Source of the DNA: Chara braunii
Lineage: Eukaryota > Streptophyta > Charophyceae > Charales > Characeae
DNA: 64,000 nt
NCBI GenBank assembly: GCA_003427395.1
Contig: BFEA01000371.1
Span: forward strand, 1,336,459-1,400,458
Direction: 5' to 3'
Position 1 is the stretch's first letter. Each line of letters starts with the position of its first letter. The position numbers were made by a program, and so were the translations under genes. The notes below the pieces were generated by a model, which saw only the letters and a list, made by a program, of their open reading frames with translations, ran no database searches and was not told the origin of the DNA. This document shows positions 1 to 10,392 of this stretch, piece after piece.

Positions 1-130
1 GGGAAGGGAAGGAGGATCGGCATTGCGAAGAGCGAGGAAAATAGGGATCGCGGGGAAGGGGACGAGGAGGATCGGGATCTGAAGGGGGAATCCCAAGCAG
101 GCTGTGGACCTCACCCGACTTCGAACAGTA

Positions 131-239
131 CTACCGTCTTCCGCCGAATAGAACGTCCGGTCATTATTGCAGTATGTGGACTGAAAGTTGCCCCAAGTAC
201 AGGCATAATGACCGTACATTCTATTCGGGAGAAGAAGGT
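131..239. mobile_element. MITE, CTACCGTCTTC family (copy 1)
   Basis: A short non-coding element whose two ends are inverted copies of each other over about 35 bases. The left end begins CTACCGTCTTCCGCCGAATA and the right end reads as its reverse complement with a few mismatches. About 35 bp separate the arms. The same ends occur more than ten times in this window, so this is a mobile or formerly mobile family. No open frame is carried. A target-site duplication could not be fixed, so the superfamily is unknown. Confidence 0.85.
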
Positions 240-450
240 GTGTGTGTGTTACGGGTGTGTGGGTATGTGGGTGTGTGTGGGTGTGTGTGGGTGTGTGGGT
301 GTGTGGACGAGCGGGCGTGTGCGCGTGCGTGCGCGTGCGTGCGCGTGTGGACGAGCGGGCGTGTGCGCGTGCGCGCGCGTGTGGGCAGGCAGGCGGGCGG
401 GGGGCTGGACTTGTGTGTGTGTGTGTGTGTGTGCACGCGTGCGTGCGTGG
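240..450. repeat. GT/GC-rich degenerate microsatellite
   Basis: About 210 bp of (GT)n interrupted by GC-rich units. A block containing GGACGAGCGGGCGTGTGCGC occurs twice (around 303 and 350), so the tract is a microsatellite partly reorganised as a minisatellite. Open frames across it in all directions are low-complexity artefacts. Bases 1-130 and 451-760 show no recognisable gene. Confidence 0.9.
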
Positions 451-759
451 GTGGGTTCCCGCGAAATCGCAAACGACAACGCACACAAGGAACTTGGGAT
501 TTTTTTTTCTTACGTTCAATATCTTGACATCTTGCTAAGATTTGTATGTACGATGGGTCTTGAGCTTCTTTATGGCCTGAACGACATTCATGCCCTTGGT
601 CACTCTTCCACACAACAAACTTCGTTTTTGCCTTACTACTTTTTTTGTTTTCCTTACGTTCAATATCTGAAATCTTGAAAAGGTTTGTCCGTCCGATCCG
701 TCTTGACCTTCTCTATGGCCTGCACGACAGCCATGCCCTTGGTCGCTTTTCCACAGTTG

Positions 760-760
<1 letters not shown>

Positions 761-832
<72 letters not shown>
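761..832. repeat. (CT)n microsatellite
   Basis: An uninterrupted (CT)n run of about 36 units, (GA)n on the other strand. The flanks (833-1069) hold no recognisable gene. Confidence 0.97.
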
Positions 833-835
<3 letters not shown>

Positions 836-1067
836 TTTTGTCATCCTGTGTCATCGGATGGCCGTCGGAACAGAACAAAAGCTTACTCACAAATGAGGGG
901 TCGAAATTTGTCCTTCGTGGAGTCCCCCGAGACTCGGAGGCTCCATTCGCGCAAAGTAGAAAGCTTACTGACCAAGGAACTTTGCAATCCACCGAAAATA
1001 ACGACGTGCACTCAGTGCAGCTGTTCCGTCTTTCCTTGCCCGTGGCTTTGTACACCTGAATGCATTC

Positions 1068-1069
<2 letters not shown>

Positions 1070-1135
<66 letters not shown>
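1070..1135. repeat. Compound (GT)n(GA)n microsatellite
   Basis: A (GT)n run passes directly into a (GA)n run. The same GT-to-GA order recurs around the N gap at 26.2-27.1 kb. The CA-then-GA run at 45.06-45.12 kb and the CT-then-CA run at 25.72-25.75 kb are related compounds. Confidence 0.97.
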
Positions 1136-1136
<1 letters not shown>

Positions 1137-1194
1137 CATAGTCAACAAAGCAACCTTTCTTATTTTGTTTGACTCTTTGTCGTTTTGCCTAACC

Positions 1195-1301
1195 ACCATC
1201 TTCCCCCGAACACAACGCACCCTAATTTTGGCGGTACCTGATTGGAAATTTGGCTTCGGTACGTTCATTCTGAGGGTACCTGATGTTCGGAGGAAGAAGG
1301 T
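1195..1301. mobile_element. MITE, CTACCGTCTTC family (diverged copy)
   Basis: The left end ACCATCTTCCCCCGAACACA and right end GGAGGAAGAAGGTA match the two ends of the family in inverted orientation. The interior differs from copy 1 and contains repeated GGTACCTGAT words. A further lone left end lies at about 1480-1505, beyond the next GA tract. Confidence 0.6.
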
Positions 1302-1342
1302 ATCCACGCCATACACATACAAACACAGCAATAAAGACAGAC

Positions 1343-1344
<2 letters not shown>

Positions 1345-1434
<90 letters not shown>
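1345..1434. repeat. (GA)n microsatellite
   Basis: A short GAAA-rich lead-in followed by a long (GA)n run with one interruption (AAGG). A poly(T) run at 1509-1519 and a (GAT)n run at about 1643-1663 follow. From 1435 to 2175 there are only low-complexity tracts and an imperfect TGTCTGCGCTTACGA repeat at 1850-1910. No gene is recognised there. Confidence 0.95.
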
Positions 1435-1435
<1 letters not shown>

Positions 1436-2175
1436 AGAAACACAACGGGCCCGGACACAACGCATCCCGATTTTGTCACCGTCTTCCCCGAGCACAACAC
1501 ACCCTCGTTTTTTTTTTTTGTTTTTCTTCTTTTTGAGCTGCTATGACCATGGTTGTCAGCTTTGTTACATCCTGCAAAAGGACCTGTGATGAACACACCA
1601 CACTCCGCCACCATGGTTATGCATGTGGTACTCTACTACTCATGATGATGATGATGATGATGATAGCGCCTTTATGAGAGAGCCCTCCCTTCCCGGCCCC
1701 CAACCGTAAGCGAGCTGTGGGAAAACTCCGTGGAGAGAGGAGGACCTCAAAAGGCTCGACCACACACAGGTAGCTTGCCTGCCTGCCTGCCAAATGCAAT
1801 TTGCTTTTCAGAACAGCAAAAAAATCTCTCTCACTGCAAAGTCTGCTTCTCTGCGCTTGCGATGTCTGCGCTTACGATGTCTGCGCTTGCGATGTCTGCG
1901 CTTACATCGACAGAGCGACAGCAGTGATCTGTGTTTCCTCTTCTTCCCCTCTGGTCTTCTTGTCCTCTTCACTTCCGTACTACATCCATTAACTTCTGCT
2001 TGGGTAACTGATCTGTCCTACACACACCCAATCTGCCGAAGACGGTGAACAAAATAACTTCCCCATTCGGTTTTGTTCTCGAGTCTTCACCACACCCCAT
2101 GGACTGATCCAATTTGGGTAATTTACTTTTTTTTTTTTTTTTTTTTTTTTGGTCTGAATTTACTAATTTCCTCCG

Positions 2176-3120
2176 TCACTGCAGTCGGGGTAATTGCAAG
2201 TTATTGAGCCTTTCAAGGGCCAGGATCAAAGCCTGAGTGCCAAGATGTCCTTCTCCATGCGCCTTCAGAGAGACGTACAGCTGTTGCGCCAGAGCCAGAC
2301 CTGGCAGGGAAAGGTTCATCTTCTGGCTTTCTTCCAGGGCGATTCCCAGATCTTTCACAAAATGATTGACAAAAAATCCTGGGTCCAAGTCACGTTTCTG
2401 AATGCGAGAGGCATAGAGGTCTAGCGATCTGGACCCTGCGGCTCCACCTGCAATTGCCTGCAAGAACACTGTCACATCGAGGCCTGCCCGATGAGCATAC
2501 AGCATCCCCTCTACCAGTCCCACCATCGTCGACGCAATTGTCACTTGGTTTGCGAGTTTGCAGCTCTGTCCACATCCCGCCCCTCCTAAGTACGTGACCT
2601 TCCCCATGCACGCGAACAGGGGTTCCAAAGCCATCACCACTTCTCGCCCACCCCCTGCCATTATTGCCAGGGTGCCCGCTTTAGCACCCTTGTCACCCCC
2701 TGACACAGGCGCATCCACAGCAAAACACCCTCGCTTCCGTGCTTCTTCAGCGATCGTCCTAGCCAAAGTTGGCTCGCTGGTGGTCATGTCCACTACCACC
2801 CCCCCCGGCTGCAGCCCTTTCAAAACACCCCTTGCGCCCAGTACTACTTCCCTAACGTCGCTTGGGTACCCAACGATTGTGAAAACAACATCGCTCCTCT
2901 CTGCCACCGCTTCAGGACTGTCGACGACTGCAGCACCTTTAGCCCTGAGCGCCTCTGCCTTGCTTATTGTCCTGTTATACACCGTTGCCTGAAATCCCTT
3001 GTCCAGGAGATGACCACACATGGCTTGTCCCATCACACCCGTTCCTATCCATCCGACACGTGTCACTCCGGGGGTGGCGATGGCTGGAAAGCCACCCCCA
3101 ATCCTCTGCTCATCTCCCAT
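2176..3120 (-). CDS. 3-hydroxyisobutyrate dehydrogenase-like protein (beta-hydroxyacid dehydrogenase family)
   Basis: A 314-residue NAD(P)-dependent 3-hydroxyacid dehydrogenase of the HIBADH/GLYR superfamily. The N-terminal Rossmann fold carries the dinucleotide loop G26-x-G28-xx-G31 (GWIGTGVMG). The substrate motif DAPVSGG lies at residues 136-142. The catalytic lysine is expected at K188 in CKLANQ, and the conserved VKDLGIA segment is at 255-261. The rest is the all-helical C-terminal domain, ending in the family's GTQALILALERLNN block. By motif recall it is closest to the plant 'HIBADH-like' branch, whose substrate is not certain. Family members oxidise 3-hydroxyisobutyrate in valine breakdown or reduce short semialdehydes. 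The start chosen is the first in-frame ATG, with A at -3 and G at +4. The frame stays open about 81 codons upstream without an ATG and crosses a short CT microsatellite, so an upstream exon with a targeting peptide cannot be excluded. No intron is seen in the core. Confidence 0.9.
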   Translation of the reverse strand: MGDEQRIGGGFPAIATPGVTRVGWIGTGVMGQAMCGHLLDKGFQATVYNRTISKAEALRAKGAAVVDSPEAVAERSDVVFTIVGYPSDVREVVLGARGVLKGLQPGGVVVDMTTSEPTLARTIAEEARKRGCFAVDAPVSGGDKGAKAGTLAIMAGGGREVVMALEPLFACMGKVTYLGGAGCGQSCKLANQVTIASTMVGLVEGMLYAHRAGLDVTVFLQAIAGGAAGSRSLDLYASRIQKRDLDPGFFVNHFVKDLGIALEESQKMNLSLPGLALAQQLYVSLKAHGEGHLGTQALILALERLNNLQLPRLQ

Positions 3121-4952
3121 AATTGTCTCTCGTCGGGAAGTTTCCTCTCTCTCTCTCTCTCTTGACTCCTCCACAAAAAATTGGTAATGCAGCCTGAAGA
3201 ACGACGGCCTACCGTCCCACCCCGTGTACTTGGTCCTCGAACTGTGCCGTTGCTTCGCTGAGTGTTCACTCAGAGGATTTACACCCCATGAGGTCCGCAG
3301 ACTGGCGGATACGCTGCTCCTCTTCGAGAAGCGTACACATGTCAGCCGCCGACCGCGATCCAAACAAAGGCAAGGCCCGTTGAACGCGCCGGAAAGCGCA
3401 TCCCACGCAGCCGCTGTTTGATATTTTTTTCACACCCTCGTTTTTGCTATATACCTCAACAGAAATATGTATGGCATGGGCCACGCTACCGGTAGGGGGC
3501 GCCTCCAGCGGCGCTGTTTTGCATTCGCCGACTGTTGCGCCGTCGTCCCAACTCAGCCTACCGGTAGCGCTGTTTCGGCCGGCCCGTCGAGTGGTACCGT
3601 GCCGCCATGGCACGCAGTTACCGCGGTGGAAGCGGTTCGCTAGGGTTTCCCCAGAGCGGCGAGAGTAACTCTCGTTCACCTCGTTCCGCCGGACGCCCAT
3701 AGCATGACCCACTGGATAACTCCACAGTAATTATGATTTTACCCAGGCACCGAGGTGCATCATAACCGGTCCTGGTATTGCTGACCCAGGTTTCGTACCT
3801 CTCTAGACGCGAGTTCGCCTTGCATCTGGAGCAGAGATGGGGACTCGTGTACAGAGCAGCCCCTGATATCAGAAGAGGGACAGAGAGCAGTCCATACTAC
3901 TGGAACGGAGGACGATAGTTGTCAGTAACCCCCCATCGCCTAAACGACCAACCCTACTTCGACCTCTCCTGTTTAGGAGGATAGGTGTGTTGATGCCGAA
4001 TGGGGTATCCCGATAGCACCTCGCACTCACCCCACTGTGGGTCGTAGAGAACTTGAATAGCCTACCTCGCACTCACCCCACTGTGGGTCGTAGAGAACTT
4101 GAATAGCCTGAGGTACAGCCGCGGCTCGATAAGAAGGTTGCAGTAATTAATGGGGTTAGGTCAGAATAGGATGTCTCGTTGGTAAAAACAAGAGCGAATA
4201 GGAGGGCAGTAACCCACCATCCCATCAACGAATCCCACCCTGCTTTTCTGGATCAATAGCTTGCGAGAACCGTAGTAGATAGATGAGGTTGTTTTTATTC
4301 TTGCCTCTGCTGAGCTTTGGGACGCAGAGAATTCAAATGGATGGAAGGTAACCACCTTAGGGATAACGGGTAGCCTTCCTCGGATAGTGTTCCATAACCA
4401 AGTCGGATAGCGGGTACGGTATTCACGCAACTCAGGCAACATACCAAATCAGTGTACCAAATCAATTGTCTATTAGTACTCGGTAACATACACACAGTCG
4501 GCGGATGCTCGTCGGTAAACCAATATCGAGTCGTGGCTGGGCATTCAGCACACCTCAAGTGCTTACCCACATGATAGGCCCGTACCCACGAGCACACTCC
4601 AAGTTGCTAGAACTCAACTCACAGCTGGGGAGCGTTTGTCCATAGTTGATATGTGCAAGGTGTGTCTCCATAGGATATGTGCATGCTAGCAATGTAGGCA
4701 GCCGCTCCTATTCACCTCAAAACCGCCCCGTACGCCACTCTCTCTGGAAGTAAATGTGTCGGATTTGCATATGTTCGTTCATCCCTACTCTCCCCTAACG
4801 CGTGTGGTCGATATCGCGGGGAAATTCACTGCTCTACACTCCTAAGCTACGGAACAACATTTATACCAGCATTCGTCATACCGACCAGATTGGATATTTA
4901 CACATGGATAATTACGCGTGAGTGCCAGGGGTAGTGCAACCCCTTAGTTAAT
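3121..4952. other. Intergenic, no gene recognised
   Basis: Presumed upstream region of the dehydrogenase gene and beyond. It holds a 46-bp perfect tandem duplication (next entry) and a GC-rich stretch at 3480-3620 with CTACCGGTAG palindromes. No convincing coding signal was found on either strand. Confidence 0.6.
4018..4109. repeat. 46-bp tandem duplication
   Basis: Two adjacent copies of a 46-bp unit that begins ACCTCGCACTCACCCCACTG, at 4018-4063 and 4064-4109. They are identical as far as I can read, which suggests a recent event. Confidence 0.95.
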
Positions 4953-5957
4953 ATGGCAGACTCGAAAGAAGGCCCAATAGAGCTTGAAATGGAAGACCAC
5001 GCCTTATCGAGAGGGCGCTCTCCCCCAGGTGCGTCGGGAGCTCCGGAAGACTCATTTGATGAAAGGGTTAGACAGCTGATCACTCTGTGCTACGACGAAG
5101 GGATCATGCCTGAAAACGCTCCCTTCGAAGATGTAACCATTGAAGGCAATTAAGTTGTCATCAGAATGAACGAAGAAGTCAATGAAATTAAGATCAGATG
5201 GTTGATGGAACGAACAGTTGTCATTCTGCTTAGGGATACGGCCCGTGATCTCCCGAGAAAAGTGAAAGAGGATCTGGTACGGGCATACGAGAATGGATGG
5301 AGAAGGGATGAGATTTTTGACCCACCTGTAGACAGGGGAAGAGTAAAATTTGAAGGAGAAAATATGATCTCCTAGTATGTGTCAAAATACAAGGTTGTAG
5401 CAGAATGGATGGTGAGCGAAGGAGAAGGGTCAGTAAACCTCAGGGGAAGAGACTACTACTTCGAAATGAAACCTTGGATGACTAGAGCGGATTGGAGAGA
5501 ATTTTGTAGGGCCGAGGAGGAAAGCACATTTTGGGTAATGGGATTGCAAGTGTCGTTAGACTCCTATGCTTACTTCAGAGCAGCGCTAGCCAATGTAATT
5601 GGCCCGGTGACTCGAGAATTCCCCCCAGATCGTTTTGGTGCAGACCCAAAATTGACCAATGTTAAATGTGAACTCAATCCTAGATGTCGATCGAGGTTCG
5701 TCAACAAAATTTGGGTTCGTTTGGGACAAGGAGATATGTCGAAAATAAAATTGGTCTCATCATTCACACCATACTGCACTAAGTGCGGATGGTATTTCCA
5801 CATGGCTGACGAATGCACCAGACGAAACAATTGTGACAAGAATCAAAGGGGCAATCGTAACCAAGGAAGAGGAGTTGACGAGGAGGAGGATCTGCGGTCG
5901 ATCCGCAACAAGCCCCACAGAGGGAGAGCTAGACATGGTAGAGCTTCTGCTCGTTAG
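4953..5957 (+). pseudogene. LINE 1 ORF1 (gag-like, zinc knuckle), two in-frame stops
   Basis: One continuous frame of about 335 codons broken only by TAA at 5151-5153 and TAG at 5373-5375. The first ATG is at 4953. The order is an acidic N-terminus, a middle region resembling the DUF4283-type domain of plant LINE ORF1 proteins (RVKFEG through NKIWVRLGQG), a zinc knuckle (YCTKCGWYFHMADECTRR, spacing C-x2-C-x4-H-x4-C) and an Arg/Gly-rich basic tail. These are the features of an RNA-binding ORF1p that coats LINE RNA. It lies directly upstream of the endonuclease/RT ORF2 of the same element. Two nonsense codons make it non-functional unless read through. Confidence 0.8.
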
Positions 5958-7066
5958 CAAGGGAAGCTACGCCCCCCGATACCTCACGCGTCACCCACAC
6001 GTAGTGGGGGTTCTTATCACTCGCCATCACCGCTTCCAAGGGGCAAAATTCATAGCATGCGTACCCGTTCGAACCCTGTCTTCTCACTGGGAGTCGAGCA
6101 TAGAGCAGGTTCATACCCGTTAGCACACCCATATGGGAACAACCCCCTTCCCCCTGACCCACAATCCGTCTCGCACCTCCAAATTCACGATGGCACCCCC
6201 GCATATCATGACGGCCAACTGCCAGGACTGGTTTACGTTGCAGCCATGCTACAGGAGGAATAACTCTTTCCCCCATGCACGTAACTGCCCCTGGTGCAAC
6301 GTCTGGCCGACATCGGATACACAGAAGAGGAGATTTCATCATCAATATTGGTCTCATTTCATAGAACCGCTAGGGGTCAATCACCTTTGAAAGCAGCCAG
6401 GATTCTGAGATCGAGAGCAGCCAACACACCCAAATGGAAGAATGACACTAGGGCAATAGCCCAATGCAAGAAGGTTTGAGAGCCTCATTGGCCAATGTTG
6501 CTGGTTCATCGCCCTCAGCTCATTCGGAAAATTACCAAACTTTATCGTTGCCAGGCTCCAAAACGACACGCAGTAGGAGAATGGTCACAACTGCACGAGG
6601 GCAGACATCTAGTCTGAAGAAATGGTTAATGTCAATAATATGTACAATCACAAATGGAAACATTCACATCATTGTTTGGCAACCAGACGGGGGGAAGATC
6701 ACCTTCCCAACATAGTCGGTAGAGGAGCAAGTAACGCCACAGGTGACTATCCCAGCTGCATAATCACTGCACAAGGACCGTTTCCCAATCAGGCGTGTAC
6801 CAGACATGGTCATGCTAAGGTTTTACCTGGACGCACAGAATAGGTGCCATAAAATCTTCACCCCAATACTAGACATGTGCATCTCGCCAGACAGACTGGA
6901 CACTCTCATGGCAGATGGTTCGCAGTTAATCCCACTTTCAGTCTTCTATGACGAGGATAAAGACTATTTGCAACAGTATAGGCTCAAGGGCATCAAACGG
7001 CCAGGCCAGATCCGCTCTCTACATCAACTCAAGGGTACAGGGGGTTATATTAAATGGATAACCTAA
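5958..7066 (+). pseudogene. LINE 1 ORF1 distal part, decayed
   Basis: This continues the ORF1 of LINE 1 with frameshifts. The clearest piece is 6806-7066, an 86-residue frame ending GGYIKWIT that stops at 7064-7066. Its stop lies 10 bp beyond the ORF2 start at 7054, so the two frames overlap by 13 bp in different phases. Translational coupling of ORF2 to ORF1 is therefore possible. No domain is recognised in the part between 5958 and 6805. Confidence 0.5.
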
Positions 7067-8790
7067 CCATTGTGTCGTGGAAACTTAGAGGGTTGGGGAA
7101 ATACATCCAAAAGAGGTAAGCGGGCACGGTTAACTGGTGAGACGGACCTCAGATTTGGTCCCCCACAATAGAAACCAGGGGGGGAGTGGGCATCCTCATC
7201 CACAGGGATCTTCCGGTCGAAATTGTGGATTATGGTTCAGACCTGTGAGGTCGTTGGGCTTGGGTGAAACTGTCGATGAGGGGGGGGGAAATCATTGGGC
7301 TGTTATGACGGTGTACGCACCAGTGGATAGAACCAAGCGTTACGAGTTCTTCGAAGATCTTATATCCCACTCTCCAGACGTAGACAACCTATTGATCACA
7401 GAAGATTGAAACTGTTCACTGAACGACATCCACTTTTCCTCCTCTGCCACTCCAGATGTCCTAGCATTGACGGAATACATGCTTGACTTGGAACCGTGAC
7501 TGTGTGACGCCTATAGGATCATGCATCCCTTTTCAATGGGATACACTTGGTGCTCCGCGGCAGCAAAGGAAGGTTTTGCAGGCCCATTCAGAAGGCTAGA
7601 CTACTTCCTAGTCAGCCCGACTTGGTGGGATAATGCCCTTAAACCACTAGTACCTCCGCACCTATTTTCGACAAGTACTGGTCTACCTCCGAACTTTCAG
7701 GAGGCCGAGCCCACCGTTGATAAATCCGATCGGCGGTCGCCGTTTCGTTTCGGCCTTCTGAAAGGTCGGAGGCTGAGTATTTTCGAACCGACAAAGGTAC
7801 TAGTGGTTTAACGTTGAAGTGAAGACGAACCCAATGTCGAACCACTTCCCTGTGAAAGCGGTCTTCATACTAGTTGATGCTATAGACCGTGGCAAGAGAT
7901 TTTTTCGTCTAAACACGGCATCTCAAAAACCCTGGGATAGCAAAATGGATCGACGCCTTCTTTGAGAAATGGTCTGATGCTCAGAAACACTTCACCTCAA
8001 TAGGATAATGGTGGGATGAAAGCACCGCGATTGCGTTCAATTTCTTGAACATTTTTTTCAAGGATCTTAGCAGCGGAATATCGGAAAGAGGAACAAAATA
8101 TTATCACGGACCTAGACTGGGTAGAAGACGGAACGCAACTACACCCAATGTCGACTTCTGTTTGAGCGGCAGAACGGGCAACACTGATACATGAGTGGAA
8201 TGACCTGAAGCAAAGGAAGTCGGATGATGGGCAGAGAGACTTTCCATAAAAGGAATCACCATGTACGATTGCATGACAAAGGAATCTTTTCAGCACCTAC
8301 TAACGAAAATGGCCGCTCAGTCCATGAAACAACTGCGCCATCCTTCCATTCCGGAAGCAAGACAAGCCGCTACTGCAGATGCCATGTGCAAATATGTTGC
8401 CCTCTACTTCAGGAACATCCTCACCTCACGCAAATAAAATGAGGATCCAGACTCGGATCTCTCTTAAGGCACAAAACACTGGACAAACACTACAACTCAA
8501 TTGAAACACCCAGACAGGCTCAACTTGGAGAGACCAGTCACACTCGAGGAAGTGTCAGAAACATTGAAGCACGTGGCAAAAGGCAAAGCCCCAGGTAGAG
8601 ATCGATTGTCGGTGGAAGTCTACTTACAACATAGTCGAGTCCTCATCCCTGATCTAGTTAAAATTTACAACGAGGTTATAATGGGAGGTCACCTATCATG
8701 TACAAAAAAGGGGGCAAGGCCAACATTAGGAATTGGCAGTCGATCTCTCTCCTTAATGTTTCCTACAAAATTTTGGCTAAACTCCTAGCT
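7054..8790 (+). pseudogene. LINE 1 ORF2: endonuclease and start of reverse transcriptase
   Basis: The frame starts MDNLTIVSWKLRGLG, the usual N-terminal strand of an APE-type LINE endonuclease. Further endonuclease blocks follow as broken pieces: GVGILIHRD near 7185, AVMTVYAPVDRTKRYEFF near 7297, LLITED (normally a GDFN-like motif) near 7390, FRRLDYFLVSPTWW near 7590 and SNHFPV near 7840. RT domain 0/1 begins at 8501 (RPVTLEEVSETLKHVAKGKAPGRD) and reaches a decayed 'YKKGG..NIRNW.SISLLNVSYKILAKLLARR' block near 8700-8795, where homology ends. Several Trp codons have become stops. A TTAA-flanked MITE is inserted at 7639-7811. Confidence 0.85.
7639..7811. mobile_element. TTAA-flanked MITE inserted in LINE 1 endonuclease
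   Basis: The element runs TTAA|ACCACTAGTACC ... GGTACTAGTGGT|TTAA, with 12-bp perfect inverted ends and a TTAA on each side. If the element and one TTAA are removed, the LINE frame reads through (DNAL joined to NVEVKTNP, then SNHFPV). This is direct empty-site evidence that TTAA is the target duplication, as in piggyBac-type DNA transposons. The interior carries no transposase. Confidence 0.9.
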
Positions 8791-9835
8791 AGGCGCCACT
8801 GGTGGGCATTTTTTTTTCTCTCACCCGTGACCCAACCCGCCCAATTTTGTTTGTGTGCCACCCGCCCAACACAATAATTTTAATTTCCACCTCAAGACAA
8901 CCCCGCCCACCCAAATTGTTTTTTGAAATTTCTGCCCCACGTCCGACCCGCCCACCACTCGAAAAAGATCCTCACCCGAACCTACCCCCACCCGTGAGAA
9001 CGTCGTTACCTGCCTGCATCCAAAACCTAATTTTTTGTCGTCCGCACCCGCTTGTGTCGATGCAGCCCTGCCCACGACTCCTCCGCCGGTGTCGCCACCT
9101 GTCTACCTTTCATCGCATGCGAGGGTCACTTCGTGATGACGTCAAGCAGTGGTAAGGCCAGGTAAGGGGATGAACTGGGTAAGGGGATGAACTGTTGCCA
9201 GGTATACGCTCTTTGTTTAAGAGAGCGTATACCGTCCCTTTTTTAGAGAAAAAACTGGGTAAGGGGATGAACTGTTGCCAGGTATACGCTCTTTGTTTTT
9301 TTTTTTTTTGGCCCCGATGTAACAAGTGACTCTGCATGACTATATGCAGGCCCCTTTTTTTTTGTCTCTCTCAACCTCGAGCCTGTGCACAGCACAGATG
9401 GACCGAAGACCTCGTTCAGTTTTATTTTTGGTGGTGGGGGGGGGGGGCTGAAAGGCGCCACAGGCCCAAGGGGGGGGGGGGGGGTTTTCTTGGGTGGTCC
9501 CGAGTCTATGGGTCAGGTGACCCAGGCCAACGCTTCACCCACCTGTCACCCACCCAACGGGTGACCCATAGAAAATATTGACCCGCCCATGACCCAAAAA
9601 TGCCCACTAGCTGCACACGCTCGTTACCCACCCAAGGAGGCATAGGTAGACTCGAGCCCAACCCAATCACCTTGTGGGTCGGGTGGGGCAGGTGGGTGCG
9701 GCTGTGGGCACCCGGTGCCCACCTCTGACCGACAGAGGTACCGGCCTGGACTTGACTAATCCGAATACAACACAGGCCTGTGAGAACAGGCCAAGGGGCT
9801 GGTCTCACAGGCCAACCAGAGGTCCGCTACATGGC
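8791..9835. other. Insertion/replacement inside LINE 1
   Basis: About 1 kb of non-LINE sequence replaces the central RT of LINE 1. It is rich in ACCCGCCCA-like pyrimidine words (8820-9080). It holds a direct duplication, CTGGGTAAGGGGATGAACTG through CGCTCTTTGTTT, at 9174-9217 and 9255-9298, and G homopolymers at 9430-9485. The words TGGGCATTTTT near 8806 and AAAAATGCCCAC near 9595 form an inverted pair. No open frame of interest was found. Confidence 0.55.
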
Positions 9836-10392
9836 AGTTAGCAGGTGGTCATAAGTCACTACATTTAAGGAAGAAGAAATCCTACGAGCCTTGAGACGTT
9901 GCTGGGAGCAACTTCGTTCAACCCCCATGCCAAGGGTTGTGGCACTGTTGTGGCTGCTCTCCTTGTTAGCCAAATCGTCTATAGTATGGATGACGGAGTG
10001 AGGGATGAAAATTCCGTTGCACTGTTGTAGGTGCATGTGGGTCTTCGAATCCACCACCCATCTCTGGCTTAGTTGTCCTTTGTCTGCTCGCATATGGAAC
10101 TGGTGGAGGAGACAGTGGGATCGATTCGGTGACTCAGCCTTCCCTTGAGATGATCGTTGGATCCTTTTTGGAGAGGTCCCTGAAAATTTCCACTTACACA
10201 CAGGTTGGGTTTACATCGGTCTGTGTTTTTTTGGTAATATGGGAAGTAAGGAACAAGTGCGCCATCGAGGGGAGATTCGTGTCAGACCTGGCCATTAAGA
10301 CGACAGTTAAGACTCAAATCAGACTAGTGATCTTGAGTGACTGGCGAAGGAAGGCCACAAGGTCACAGAATAGGAGGAAAGGTCTGACTTGA
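9836..10392 (+). pseudogene. LINE 1 ORF2 C-terminus (zf-RVT region)
   Basis: The plus strand encodes decayed zf-RVT blocks: CCRCMWVFESTTHLWLSCPLSARIWNWW near 10020-10110, then VCVFLVIWEVRNKCAIEGR near 10220-10280. The His/Cys spacing and the IW-x-VRNKC motif are typical of the C-terminus of plant LINE ORF2. Position and strand fit LINE 1, whose RT ends at about 8795. The catalytic palm and thumb of the RT are missing, so this copy cannot retrotranspose. Confidence 0.75.

Noticed and set aside
208-678. Long Cys/Val/Arg-rich open frame
   Set aside because: It is translated (GT)n microsatellite; all six frames are open across it.
660-1460. 266-codon minus-strand frame with Ser-Leu repeats
   Set aside because: It spans two GA/CT microsatellites and a MITE. 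No domain-like sequence is present.
4352-4369. TTAGGGATAACGGGTAGC, resembling the I-SceI site and a conserved 23S rRNA word
   Set aside because: It differs at several positions from both, and nothing rRNA-like or intron-like surrounds it.
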